A stretch of DNA of 64,000 bases from contig NZ_CANMFF010000002.1 in NCBI RefSeq assembly GCF_947497005.1, positions 248,001 through 312,000 of the forward strand, written 5' to 3'. A model generated the notes under the pieces. That model had not been told where the DNA came from and did not search any database. It saw nothing but the letters and a program-made list of their open reading frames with translations. This document shows, piece by piece, positions 18,857-26,853 of this stretch. The position numbers and the translations under genes were made by a program. Source of the DNA: an uncultured Ruegeria sp. (GTDB lineage Bacteria > Pseudomonadota > Alphaproteobacteria > Rhodobacterales > Rhodobacteraceae). How positions within the stretch are numbered: position 1 is the stretch's first letter; each line of letters begins with the position of its first letter.

Positions 18857-20323
18857 ATGAGCAGTCTGGTACCAATCCGTTTTCAGGAGTTTGACTTGGA
18901 TGGGATAGCGCAGGCCAAAGGGCGGGTCGCCATCATCATTCCGTCCGACGGAAAGATGAACCCGGCTGCTCGTCGGGCCAACCGTCTGACCAAGGGCGCT
19001 GTGGCGCGGCTTGTTGAAAGTGAGAAATTCGGAAAGGCCAAAACAGGTGACGTGATCTCATTGGCCTGGCCGGCAGGGATGGTGGCGGAGGCACTCGATG
19101 TTCTGGTATTGCCACGCCGACCAGAGGCCGACGAGGCGCGAAAGACGGGTGCGGCACTGGCCAAACTGACGGGTGGCAAGGACGTGCTGGTGATGGTCGG
19201 CAATCAGGCGCAGACAGAAGATCTGGCGCTTGGGATCGCGCTGCGCAGCTATGATTTTGACGCGCACAAAACCAAAGAAAGCGAAGAGGCTGGCACCGTC
19301 ACGATCAGTCATTCGAAACCCAAGGAAGTCGAAGCAGGATTTGCGCCGCTTTACGCGATTGCCGATGGTGTGCGGATGACCCGTGATCTGACCAACGAAC
19401 CTGCAAACGTTCTGACCACTACAGAATTTGCCGATCGCCTGGTTGAGATGCAGGAACTGGGCCTTGAGGTTGAAGTTCTGGAAGAAGACAAGCTGGCCGA
19501 GCTGGGCATGCGCACGCTGCTGAGCGTTGGTCAGGGGTCCGTCAGCCCATCAAAGGTGGTCGTGATGCACTGGAAGGGCGGTGACAAGGACGACGCGCCG
19601 CTGGCTTTGGTTGGTAAAGGCGTGGTGTTTGACACCGGTGGTATTTCGCTCAAGCCAGCGGGTGGCATGGAAGATATGACTATGGATATGGGTGGTGCAG
19701 GTGTTGTTGCCGGGACCATGCGTGCGCTGGCCAAGCGCAAGGCCAAAGCCAATGTGGTGGGCCTTGTGGGTCTGGTCGAAAACATGCCTTCGGGCAATGC
19801 CACCCGCCCGGGCGATGTGGTCAAGTCGATGAAGGGTGATACGGTCGAGATCATCAACACCGATGCAGAGGGTCGTCTGGTTCTGTGTGACATGATGTGG
19901 TACGCGCAGGAACGGTTCAGCCCTGTAGGCATGATCGATCTGGCCACTCTGACCGGCGCGATCATTATCGGATTGGGGCATGAGAATGCCGGTGTGTTCT
20001 CGAACAATGACACGTTCTGCGACGCTTTTTTGAAATCCGCAAAGGCCGAAGATGAAGGTGCATGGCGGATGCCGCTGGGCGATGCATATGACAAGATGTT
20101 GAAATCACGTATCGCGGACATGAAGAACGTGGGTGGTCGCCCGGCAGGCTCGATTACGGCCGCGCAGTTTCTGCAGCGTTTCGTGAAAGAAGAAACGCCC
20201 TGGATTCATCTGGATATTGCTGGTGTTGCCTCGGTGTCGGCCGAGACATCTTATGCACCCAAAGGGGCCACCGGCTGGGGCGTGCGCGCGCTGAGCCGGT
20301 TCGTGCAGGACAGTTTCGAGTAA
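18857..20323 (+). CDS. pepA: Leucyl aminopeptidase (M17)
   Basis: Cytosolic zinc/manganese exopeptidase releasing N-terminal residues; in some bacteria also a DNA-binding architectural protein. 488 residues: a variable N-domain (1-160) and the catalytic domain with VGKGVVFDTGGISLKPAGG, the metal motif NTDAEGRLVLCD, and the C-terminal GRPAGSITAAQFL. GAGGAG lies 6 nt ahead of the ATG. Followed after 4 nt by holC, a pairing common in proteobacteria. Confidence 0.97.
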   Translation: MSSLVPIRFQEFDLDGIAQAKGRVAIIIPSDGKMNPAARRANRLTKGAVARLVESEKFGKAKTGDVISLAWPAGMVAEALDVLVLPRRPEADEARKTGAALAKLTGGKDVLVMVGNQAQTEDLALGIALRSYDFDAHKTKESEEAGTVTISHSKPKEVEAGFAPLYAIADGVRMTRDLTNEPANVLTTTEFADRLVEMQELGLEVEVLEEDKLAELGMRTLLSVGQGSVSPSKVVVMHWKGGDKDDAPLALVGKGVVFDTGGISLKPAGGMEDMTMDMGGAGVVAGTMRALAKRKAKANVVGLVGLVENMPSGNATRPGDVVKSMKGDTVEIINTDAEGRLVLCDMMWYAQERFSPVGMIDLATLTGAIIIGLGHENAGVFSNNDTFCDAFLKSAKAEDEGAWRMPLGDAYDKMLKSRIADMKNVGGRPAGSITAAQFLQRFVKEETPWIHLDIAGVASVSAETSYAPKGATGWGVRALSRFVQDSFE

Positions 20324-20327
20324 GCAG

Positions 20328-20786
20328 ATGGGCACTGTCTTTTTCTACCACCTGACCCGTCAACCGTTGGAGCACACTTTGCCTGTGCTGCTGGACAAGG
20401 CACGGCAGGCCGGGTGGCGGATTGCCGTGCGGGGAATTGATCCCGCGCGGATGGACTGGCTGGATGAAAAGCTGTGGTTGGGCCCCGAGGACGGGTTCCT
20501 GCCGCATGGCCGCGAAGGTGGCCCACATGACACCGAGCAGCCGATCCTGCTGACCACCAGCCCCGAAGTCAAAAACGATGCGGTGTGTGTCATGACAGTG
20601 GACGGTGCTCCGGTTGAGCCTGATGAGGTCTCGGCCTTGGAACGGGTCTGTATTCTGTTCGATGGCAATGACGACATGGCTGTCCAACTCGCGCGCGGTC
20701 AGTGGAAGGCGCTGACCACCGCGGGATGCCAGGCGCAATACTGGTCGGAAGAATCCGGGCGGTGGGAGAAGAAGGCCGAAGCCTGA
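20328..20786 (+). CDS. holC: DNA polymerase III chi subunit
   Basis: Chi subunit linking the clamp loader to single-strand DNA-binding protein during replication. 152 residues, usual length. Recognised by the N-terminal FFYHLTRQPLEHTLPVLLDKA, RMDWLDEKLWL in the middle and VCILFDGNDDMAVQLARGQWKAL near the C terminus. Starts 4 nt after pepA. Confidence 0.93.
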   Translation: MGTVFFYHLTRQPLEHTLPVLLDKARQAGWRIAVRGIDPARMDWLDEKLWLGPEDGFLPHGREGGPHDTEQPILLTTSPEVKNDAVCVMTVDGAPVEPDEVSALERVCILFDGNDDMAVQLARGQWKALTTAGCQAQYWSEESGRWEKKAEA

Positions 20787-20813
20787 GCGGCTGTGCCATT
20801 TTCAGGAGATTTG

Positions 20814-21863
20814 ATGATGCAAATGAAGCCTTTGGGTCGCACCGGGATCATGGTGAGCGACCTTTGCCTTGGTACGATGACTTTCGGATCCCAGACCTCG
20901 GAAGCGGATGCGCATACACAGATGGACACGGCATTGGACGTGGGGATCAACTTTGTCGACGCTGCGGAGATGTATCCGGTCAACCCTGTTTCGAAGGAAA
21001 CGATCGGTCGCACCGAAGAAATTCTGGGAAACTGGAATGTCGCCAATGCCGCACGCCGGGCCAATTTCGTGTTGGCGACCAAACATTCGGGCGAAGGGTT
21101 GTCCTATGTTCGTGACGGTGCGCCGATTTCGGCCAAAACCATTCCCAGTGCCGTCGAAGGGTCATTGCGGCGGTTGCAAACTGATTACATCGATCTCTAT
21201 CAGTTCCACTGGCCCAATCGCGGCAGCTATATGTTCCGTCAGAACTGGGATTTCGCACCGTCCGGGCACAATACCGAAGATGTTCTGGCTAACATGCAGG
21301 AATGTCTTGAGGCGCTGCAAGATCAGGTGGACAAAGGCAACATCCGTGCCTTTGGTTTGTCGAATGAAAGCGCTTGGGGTACCGCGCAGTGGTTGCGATT
21401 GGCCGAACAGACGGGCGCGCCGCGTGTGGCGTCTGTGCAGAACGAATATTCGTTGTTGTGTCGTCACTTCGACACCGACCTGGGTGAACTGAGTGTGCAT
21501 GAAGATGTCGGGCTGATGGCTTTTTCACCTTTGGCTGCAGGATTCTTGACTGGCAAGTATCAGAACGATGCCGTGCCTGACGGGTCACGTATGTCGTTGG
21601 TGCCAGGGATGGGTGGCCGGAAATCCAGCCGTGTATTTGACGCGGTTACTGCCTATCTGGACATCGCTGGCCGGCATGGGTTGGATCCGGTGCATATGGC
21701 GCTGGCCTGGTGTCGGACACGCGCCTTCATGACGTCAGCCATATTCGGGGCCACGACTGCCGCGCAGCTGGACCATCTACTTGCGGGTGCGAACCTTGAA
21801 TTGTCTCAGCAGGTGTTGGATGAGATTGGTCGGGCACATCGGGCGCACCCGATGCCGTTTTAG
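20814..21863 (+). CDS. Aldo/keto reductase (Tas-like)
   Basis: NADPH-dependent TIM-barrel oxidoreductase of about 349 residues. AGGAG sits 5 nt before the ATG at 20814. Catalytic tetrad positions are visible: Asp/Tyr in NFVDAAEMY, Lys in FVLATKHS and His in LYQFHWP. The cofactor region near FSPLAAGFLTGKY is typical. Substrate unknown; E. coli Tas is the closest type I recognise. Third gene of the pepA-holC group, 27 nt after holC. Confidence 0.9.
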   Translation: MMQMKPLGRTGIMVSDLCLGTMTFGSQTSEADAHTQMDTALDVGINFVDAAEMYPVNPVSKETIGRTEEILGNWNVANAARRANFVLATKHSGEGLSYVRDGAPISAKTIPSAVEGSLRRLQTDYIDLYQFHWPNRGSYMFRQNWDFAPSGHNTEDVLANMQECLEALQDQVDKGNIRAFGLSNESAWGTAQWLRLAEQTGAPRVASVQNEYSLLCRHFDTDLGELSVHEDVGLMAFSPLAAGFLTGKYQNDAVPDGSRMSLVPGMGGRKSSRVFDAVTAYLDIAGRHGLDPVHMALAWCRTRAFMTSAIFGATTAAQLDHLLAGANLELSQQVLDEIGRAHRAHPMPF

Positions 21864-21891
21864 GGGGCTCTGCCCCCGCCGCCCTTGGCGA

Positions 21892-21920
21892 CTCCCCCGC
21901 GGTATTTATGGCCAGATGAA
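21892..21920 (+). repeat. Palindromic intergenic element, copy B
   Basis: CTCCCCCGCGG followed by TATTTATGGCCAGATGAA, the same layout as copy A at 13125-13157 and copy C at 46162-46194. It lies in the convergent gap between the aldo/keto reductase and the regulator gene, just after a GGGGGCTCTGCCCCC hairpin at about 21863-21877. Confidence 0.75.
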
Positions 21921-21931
21921 TTCGGATCAGC

Positions 21932-22918
21932 TCAGTGATGGGTTGGATGCGCGCGTTCTTGCCTGAGGTCGCGGGCTGACAGGCCGTGCGCGGTGCGGAA
22001 GGCGCGGGCGAAGCTGGATTGTGAGGCGAACCCGGTAGAGAGCGCCACATCCATCAACGGCATGTCTGTATCGGTGACAAGTCGGCGGGCCTCGGCCAAA
22101 CGCAGTTGCAGGTAGTGGTCCTGCGGCGTTGTGTTCAGACGCAGGCGAAACTGCTGCTGCAAGGTGCGCGGGCTGGTGCCCAGGTGATCTGCGATATGGG
22201 CCAGCGGCAGGGGGTCATCCAGGGACGCCTGCATCAGCGAATTGGCCTTGGCGGTCAGCGTCGTGTGGCGGTGTGGTGCGCCAGTGCGGCTTTGCGGTTT
22301 GCCGGGGTCCGGAGCGCCATCGTACAGGAACAGGCCCGAAACGCGGGAAGCGAAACTTGCACCGTGCCGGGCTGCGATGATGTGCAGCATCATTTCGACT
22401 GCGGGAATCGCGCCACCTGATGTCAGGCGGCCTTCCGAGACGGTGAAACGGTCCGGACGCGCATCGACTTCGGGGAAGCGGGATGCGAAATTATCCAAGT
22501 CTTCCCAGTGGGTTGTAGCAGGGTGATTGTCAAGCAATCCGGCCTCAGCCAACAACCAGGGGCCGCCGTCGATCCCGGCCATGGTCGCTCCGGTTCCGGC
22601 GATCCGGCGCAGGCCGGCCAACAGACTGGGAGTGGCATGACGGGCAAGCTGGAACCCGGCCACCACAATCATCAGGTCGCAGCTTTGCAGACGCGCAAGC
22701 GGGATACCGGGTACTTGCAGGGCACTGGTGAGCATCGCGGGCTCGGGGGTCGCGGTGACGTAATCCCAGTCAAAGGCCGGGCGATCCGCCAGACGGTTTG
22801 CTGCGCGCATCGGATCCACAGCGGACGCAAAGCTGAGCGTGTTGCATTCGTCCAGCACCAGAACGGCCGTTTTCAGGGCCCGATGCTCGGGTTGCAGTAT
22901 GTTTTTTGCGGATTGCAT
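21932..22918 (-). CDS. GlxA/CdhR-type AraC-family transcriptional regulator
   Basis: Regulator with an N-terminal class I glutamine-amidotransferase-like (DJ-1/PfpI) domain and a C-terminal AraC HTH pair. The HTHs read LPLAHIADHLGTSPRTLQQQF and MDVALSTGFASQSSFARAFR. The frame opens at 23002, but I prefer the ATG at 22918 (MQSAKNILQPEH), about 328 residues, because it leaves a putative operator copy (22944-22957) upstream. The nucleophile-elbow Cys of true PfpI enzymes is replaced (GIDGGPWLLAEAG), as in regulators. Divergent from the carnitine operon, so it is probably its activator. Confidence 0.88.
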   Translation of the reverse strand: MQSAKNILQPEHRALKTAVLVLDECNTLSFASAVDPMRAANRLADRPAFDWDYVTATPEPAMLTSALQVPGIPLARLQSCDLMIVVAGFQLARHATPSLLAGLRRIAGTGATMAGIDGGPWLLAEAGLLDNHPATTHWEDLDNFASRFPEVDARPDRFTVSEGRLTSGGAIPAVEMMLHIIAARHGASFASRVSGLFLYDGAPDPGKPQSRTGAPHRHTTLTAKANSLMQASLDDPLPLAHIADHLGTSPRTLQQQFRLRLNTTPQDHYLQLRLAEARRLVTDTDMPLMDVALSTGFASQSSFARAFRTAHGLSARDLRQERAHPTHH

Positions 22919-22943
22919 CAAGTTCGATTCGCATTCTGCCAAG

Positions 22944-23050
22944 TGGTTTTCCCAAGGCTGCGTCAGAGTCGGGGCAGAACGCAAATCGGAATCCGGGGAC
23001 AAGCCTGGGGAAAACTCATGGCAAAACCGGTATAACTTGGGGAAAACGCA
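22944..23050. promoter_or_regulatory. Repeated TTGGGGAAAAC boxes (putative operator array)
   Basis: Three related boxes lie between regulator and operon: CCTTGGGAAAACCA on the minus strand (22944-22957), CCTGGGGAAAAC (23004-23015) and CTTGGGGAAAAC (23036-23047) on the plus strand. The two plus-strand copies are 32 bp apart, about three helical turns, and the last ends 3 nt before the BKACE start codon. These look like binding sites of the divergent AraC-type regulator (inference). Confidence 0.6.
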
Positions 23051-23965
23051 ATGCCTCTGGAAATGAACCGCGAAGTCTTCATCACTTGTGCCGTGACCGG
23101 GTCAGGCGGGACGCAGGATCGCAGCCCTCATGTGCCACGGTCGCCGAAGCAAATTGCCGACAGTGCGATTGCCGCGGCAAAGGCGGGCGCGGCCGTGGTT
23201 CACTGCCATGTGCGCGACCCCGAGACAGGCGCGCCGTCGCGCGATCTGGGGTTATATCGTGAAGTGACCGATCGTATTCGGGATGCTGAGGTTGACGCTG
23301 TGCTGAACCTGACAGCTGGTATGGGCGGGGATATGGTGTTTGGCGGTGTCGAAAACCCACTGCCGTTGGCCGAGGCAGGAACCGATCTGGTTGGTGCGAC
23401 CGAGCGTGTAGCCCATGTGGCTGAATGCCTGCCCGAGATCTGCACGTTGGATTGCGGAACGATGAACTTTGCCGAGGCCGATTACGTCATGACCAACACG
23501 CCCGGTGCCTTGCGGGCAATGGGCAAGATGATGACGGATCTGGGCGTGAAGCCCGAGATCGAGGCGTTTGACACTGGCCATCTGTGGTTTGCCAAACAGT
23601 TGGTAAAGGAAGCGATTCTGGAACCCAACGCTCTGGTGCAACTGTGCATGGGGGTGCCGTGGGGCGCGCCGGATGACATGAATACCTTCATGGCGATGGT
23701 AAACAACGTGCCGGATGACTGGACTTTCAGCGCGTTTTCTCTGGGGCGGAACGAGATGCCATTTGTTGCGGCTTCGGTTTTGGCGGGCGGCAATGTGCGT
23801 GTCGGGCTGGAAGACAACTTGTGGCTGGACAAGGGTGTTCTGGCCGAGAACTGGCAACTGGTCGAACGCGCTGGCACCATTATCGAAAACATGGGTGCGC
23901 GGGTGATCGGGCCGCAAGAGGTCCGCGAGAAGCTTGGGCTGACGAAGCGTGAACCGAAGGGTTGA
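23051..23965 (+). CDS. BKACE family enzyme, predicted 3-dehydrocarnitine cleavage enzyme
   Basis: Zinc-dependent beta-keto acid cleavage enzyme. 304 residues; the zinc-binding HCHVRDPETG is near residues 56-65, with the family segments LNLTAGMGGD, LDCGTMNF and GNVRVGLEDN. BKACE proteins condense a beta-keto acid with acetyl-CoA to give acetoacetate and a new acyl-CoA. Next to a carnitine dehydrogenase the natural reading is 3-dehydrocarnitine + acetyl-CoA to acetoacetate + betainyl-CoA. First gene of the operon; its leader carries the repeated boxes. Confidence 0.9.
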   Translation: MPLEMNREVFITCAVTGSGGTQDRSPHVPRSPKQIADSAIAAAKAGAAVVHCHVRDPETGAPSRDLGLYREVTDRIRDAEVDAVLNLTAGMGGDMVFGGVENPLPLAEAGTDLVGATERVAHVAECLPEICTLDCGTMNFAEADYVMTNTPGALRAMGKMMTDLGVKPEIEAFDTGHLWFAKQLVKEAILEPNALVQLCMGVPWGAPDDMNTFMAMVNNVPDDWTFSAFSLGRNEMPFVAASVLAGGNVRVGLEDNLWLDKGVLAENWQLVERAGTIIENMGARVIGPQEVREKLGLTKREPKG

Positions 23966-24030
23966 AAACTCCGCTTGCACGGGGCTGCAAAATCAAAAAG
24001 CTCAGAGGCATCGGCATAAGGATTGAAATC

Positions 24031-24360
24031 ATGCGTCGCATATCTCTGAGTGGTGTTGTGATTGGTGCGGCCCTTTTGGCTGCCTGTGGGTCTGGAGCTC
24101 AGGTGACAAGCGACCAACCGGTCGTTGCGGAGCGGCAGGAGTGCGAGGCCAATGGCGGGCGTTATGAACTGGGTGGAAGAGCCCGGCAGCCTATTTGCTT
24201 TACGCCTTTGCCCGACGCCGGAGCAGCCTGTGAAAAAGCCTCCGATTGTGCAGGGTTCTGCCTGTCGGAAACCAAACAATGCAGCGCAGTGACACCGCAA
24301 TTTGGATGCATTCCGCATTTGGATGAGGCGGGGCGCACGCTGGTAATCTGTATCGATTAG
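24031..24360 (+). CDS. Cys-rich lipoprotein in the carnitine operon
   Basis: A 109-residue predicted lipoprotein of unknown role. I start it at 24031, where AAGGA stands 8 nt upstream, rather than at 23962. A hydrophobic signal (4-17) leads to lipobox LAAC with Cys19. The mature part has eight more cysteines, including a C-x5-C-x3-C-x6-C cluster (ACEKASDCAGFC and onward). That resembles small extracellular disulphide modules. It lies between BKACE and the dehydrogenase with only 8 nt to the next gene, so it is almost certainly co-transcribed with the pathway. Confidence 0.75.
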   Translation: MRRISLSGVVIGAALLAACGSGAQVTSDQPVVAERQECEANGGRYELGGRARQPICFTPLPDAGAACEKASDCAGFCLSETKQCSAVTPQFGCIPHLDEAGRTLVICID

Positions 24361-24368
24361 AGGACAGC

Positions 24369-25835
24369 ATGACAAAGACGGCAGCAATCATCGGGGGCGG
24401 TGTCATCGGCGGCGGATGGGCCGCGCGGTTCCTGCTCAATGGATGGGATGTGCGGGTGTTCGACCCGGACCCGGAGGCGGAACGCAAAATAGGCGAAGTG
24501 ATGGACAATGCACGGCGGTCCTTACCTGGGCTGAGCGACGTGCCGTTGCCAGTCGAGGGCGCGCTGAGCTTTCATGACGACATGGCCGAAGCTGTACAGG
24601 GCGCGGCGTGGATTCAGGAGAGCGTGCCAGAGCGGTTGGACTTGAAGCTTAAGGTTTACAAGGGTTTGCAAGAAACTTGCGATCCGGACGCGATCATTGG
24701 GTCTTCGACCAGCGGGTTCAAGCCATCGGAGCTTCAGGACGGCGCGTTGCGGCCCGAGCAGATCGTAGTGACGCACCCCTTCAATCCGGTTTACCTGTTG
24801 CCACTGATCGAGTTGGTTCCAACCGACAAGAACGCGCCAGAGACAGTAGCAAAGGCCAAGGAACTTCTGACCTCGGTTGGATTCTTCCCGCTACACATCA
24901 AGAAAGAAATCGATGCGCATATCGCCGACCGCTTTTTGGAAGCGGTCTGGCGCGAGGCTCTTTGGTTGGTCAAGGATGGCGTTGCCACCACCCAAGAGAT
25001 CGACGAGGCGATCCGCATGGGCTTTGGCATTCGCTGGGCGCAGATGGGGCTGTTCGAAACCTACCGCGTAGCCGGAGGTGAAGCGGGAATGCGGCATTTC
25101 ATGGCGCAGTTCGGGCCTGCATTGAAATGGCCGTGGACCAAGCTGATGGATGTGCCCGAGTTCACCGACGAACTGGTCGACATGATTGCCGATCAATCGG
25201 ACGCGCAATCTGGGATGCATTCGATCCGCGAACTGGAACGCATTCGGGACAACAATCTGGTTGGCATGATGCGCGCGCTCAAGGCGCAGAACTATGGTGC
25301 GGGGGCGGTGCTGAACCAGCATGATGCGCTGTTGAAGCCGGGTGCCATGCCTACACTGGATCAGGCAGATCTGAGCCAGCCGATCCTGACCCTGTCCCGT
25401 GCCGTGCCGCTGGACTGGACGGATTACAACGGCCACATGAACGAGGCCAAGTATCTGGAAGCCTTTGCCGCCGCCACGGACCGTTTCATGGAGGTCATCG
25501 GTTGCGATATGGAGTACATCTCGTCGGGTGGCAGTTATTTCACCGCTGAAAACCACATCCGTTACATCGACGAGGTCCATGCGGGGGCGAAAATCGACGT
25601 GCGCACGCAGATGCTGCTGGGGCAGGGCAAGAAGCTGCATGTGTTCCACAGCATGTATGAAGGCGACAAGCTGTTGGCCACAGGTGAGAGTTTCCTGCTG
25701 CATGTCAGCCTTGAAAGCCGTCGTCCCAGCCCGCCGTCGCCTGAGATCGAAGCGGCCATGGCACGGATTGCCGAGGCGCAGGACGGGTTGCCTTACCCCG
25801 AAGGGGCGGGTGCCGCGATTCGGAAACCTTCATGA
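24369..25835 (+). CDS. L-carnitine dehydrogenase fused to betainyl-CoA thioesterase
   Basis: Bifunctional 488-residue protein. Residues 1-325 are a 3-hydroxyacyl-CoA-dehydrogenase-fold NAD enzyme (GGGVIGGGWAARF at 9-21, THPFNPVYLLPLIELV, DAHIADRFLEAVWREAL). Residues about 335-475 are a hotdog thioesterase (PLDWTDYNGHMNEAKYLEAF). It is predicted to oxidise L-carnitine to 3-dehydrocarnitine and to hydrolyse betainyl-CoA to glycine betaine, steps one and three around BKACE. Fusions of this kind are known in alphaproteobacteria. Overlaps the following SDR by 4 nt. Confidence 0.92.
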   Translation: MTKTAAIIGGGVIGGGWAARFLLNGWDVRVFDPDPEAERKIGEVMDNARRSLPGLSDVPLPVEGALSFHDDMAEAVQGAAWIQESVPERLDLKLKVYKGLQETCDPDAIIGSSTSGFKPSELQDGALRPEQIVVTHPFNPVYLLPLIELVPTDKNAPETVAKAKELLTSVGFFPLHIKKEIDAHIADRFLEAVWREALWLVKDGVATTQEIDEAIRMGFGIRWAQMGLFETYRVAGGEAGMRHFMAQFGPALKWPWTKLMDVPEFTDELVDMIADQSDAQSGMHSIRELERIRDNNLVGMMRALKAQNYGAGAVLNQHDALLKPGAMPTLDQADLSQPILTLSRAVPLDWTDYNGHMNEAKYLEAFAAATDRFMEVIGCDMEYISSGGSYFTAENHIRYIDEVHAGAKIDVRTQMLLGQGKKLHVFHSMYEGDKLLATGESFLLHVSLESRRPSPPSPEIEAAMARIAEAQDGLPYPEGAGAAIRKPS

Positions 25836-26590
25836 CCCGGCGCGTATTGGTGACTGCTGGTGCGTCGGGCGTTGGTCGGGCCATGGCCGACGCGTTTGAC
25901 GCTGCGGGTTATGACGTCTGGGTCACGGATGTTGACCAGTCCGCGCTGGATACTTTGCCGGATCATTGGACCGCAAATCAGGCTGACGTGACCAGTGAAA
26001 ACGACATGAGCGCTGTTTTTCGAGCCATCGAAGCGGCTGGTGGGCTTGATGTGTTGTGCGCCAATGCCGGGATCGCCGGGCCGACCGATGCGATTGAGGA
26101 CATTGATCTCGATGCGTGGCGAGCCTGTCTGGCGGTCAATCTGGACGGGGCGTTTCTAGCGGCCAAGCACGCTGCCCCGATGATGAAATCGGCACGGGCG
26201 GGCAGCATCATTCTGACGTCCTCCACCGCCGGTCAATACGGCTATCCGTATCGTGCGCCTTATGCGTCGGCCAAATGGGCGGTCATCGGATTGATGAAGA
26301 CACTGGCAATGGAGCTTGGGCCGCTTGGCATTCGCGCAAATGCCATTTGTCCGGGCGCTGTGGAAGGCCCGCGCATGGAAGGCGTCTTGGCCCGAGAGGC
26401 TGAGGCAAAAGGCATGACCCGGGATGAGGTTTATCAAGGCTATGCCTCGGGCACCTCAATGGGGCGCTTTGTAGAAGTGCAGGACATCGCCAATATGGCC
26501 GTCTTCCTTGCCTCAGACGCGGCGCGGCTGGTGTCGGGTCAGATAATCGCGGTCGATGGGCATACAGTCAACCCAGACCCGAAACTGTAA
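25832..26590 (+). CDS. SDR-family oxidoreductase of the carnitine operon
   Basis: A 252-residue classical short-chain dehydrogenase. Its nucleotide-binding motif is the slightly unusual TAGASGVGRA (8-17), with NAG in ANAGIAG, and SS...YASAK with catalytic Ser, Tyr and Lys intact. The C-terminal GQIIAVDGHTVNP is typical. Translationally coupled to the carnitine dehydrogenase fusion by an ATGA overlap, so it probably acts in the same pathway. Oxidation of D-carnitine or a related quaternary amine alcohol is one possibility, unproven. Confidence 0.88.
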   Translation: MTRRVLVTAGASGVGRAMADAFDAAGYDVWVTDVDQSALDTLPDHWTANQADVTSENDMSAVFRAIEAAGGLDVLCANAGIAGPTDAIEDIDLDAWRACLAVNLDGAFLAAKHAAPMMKSARAGSIILTSSTAGQYGYPYRAPYASAKWAVIGLMKTLAMELGPLGIRANAICPGAVEGPRMEGVLAREAEAKGMTRDEVYQGYASGTSMGRFVEVQDIANMAVFLASDAARLVSGQIIAVDGHTVNPDPKL

Positions 26591-26591
26591 C

Positions 26592-26774
26592 TCAGCCCTG
26601 ATTTGGGCCACGGATCTGGCGGATGGTCTGGCGGACCGCCTGCCAATCCTGTGCCTCTTTCTGGTTTCCGGCAGCTTCGCATTCGCGCATTTTTTGCGCG
26701 GCCTCTGCCTCGGCCCGATCTCCGTGCGCAGCATACAGGGCGCGTGCGTATTGAGCGGTTTGAATTGCGTCCAT
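26592..26774 (-). CDS. Small hypothetical protein (60 aa)
   Basis: MDAIQTAQYARALYAAHG opens a 60-residue, Ala/Gln/Arg-rich, probably all-helical protein. I start at the ATG at 26774, which has GGAGG 9 nt upstream; the longer frame to 27008 is antisense to nothing useful and lacks such a site. The strong ribosome-binding site and the regular helical pattern (GDRAEAEAAQKMRECEAAG) make it a likely real gene. No function recognised. Converges with the SDR gene, 1 nt apart. Confidence 0.65.
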   Translation of the reverse strand: MDAIQTAQYARALYAAHGDRAEAEAAQKMRECEAAGNQKEAQDWQAVRQTIRQIRGPNQG

Positions 26775-26853
26775 TCCTATGGTCCTCCGTTTGTGGTCGG
26801 AATGCCCGATGGTTCGCGCCAAGGGACGATAGCACAGGTTGCGCGCGGCTGCA

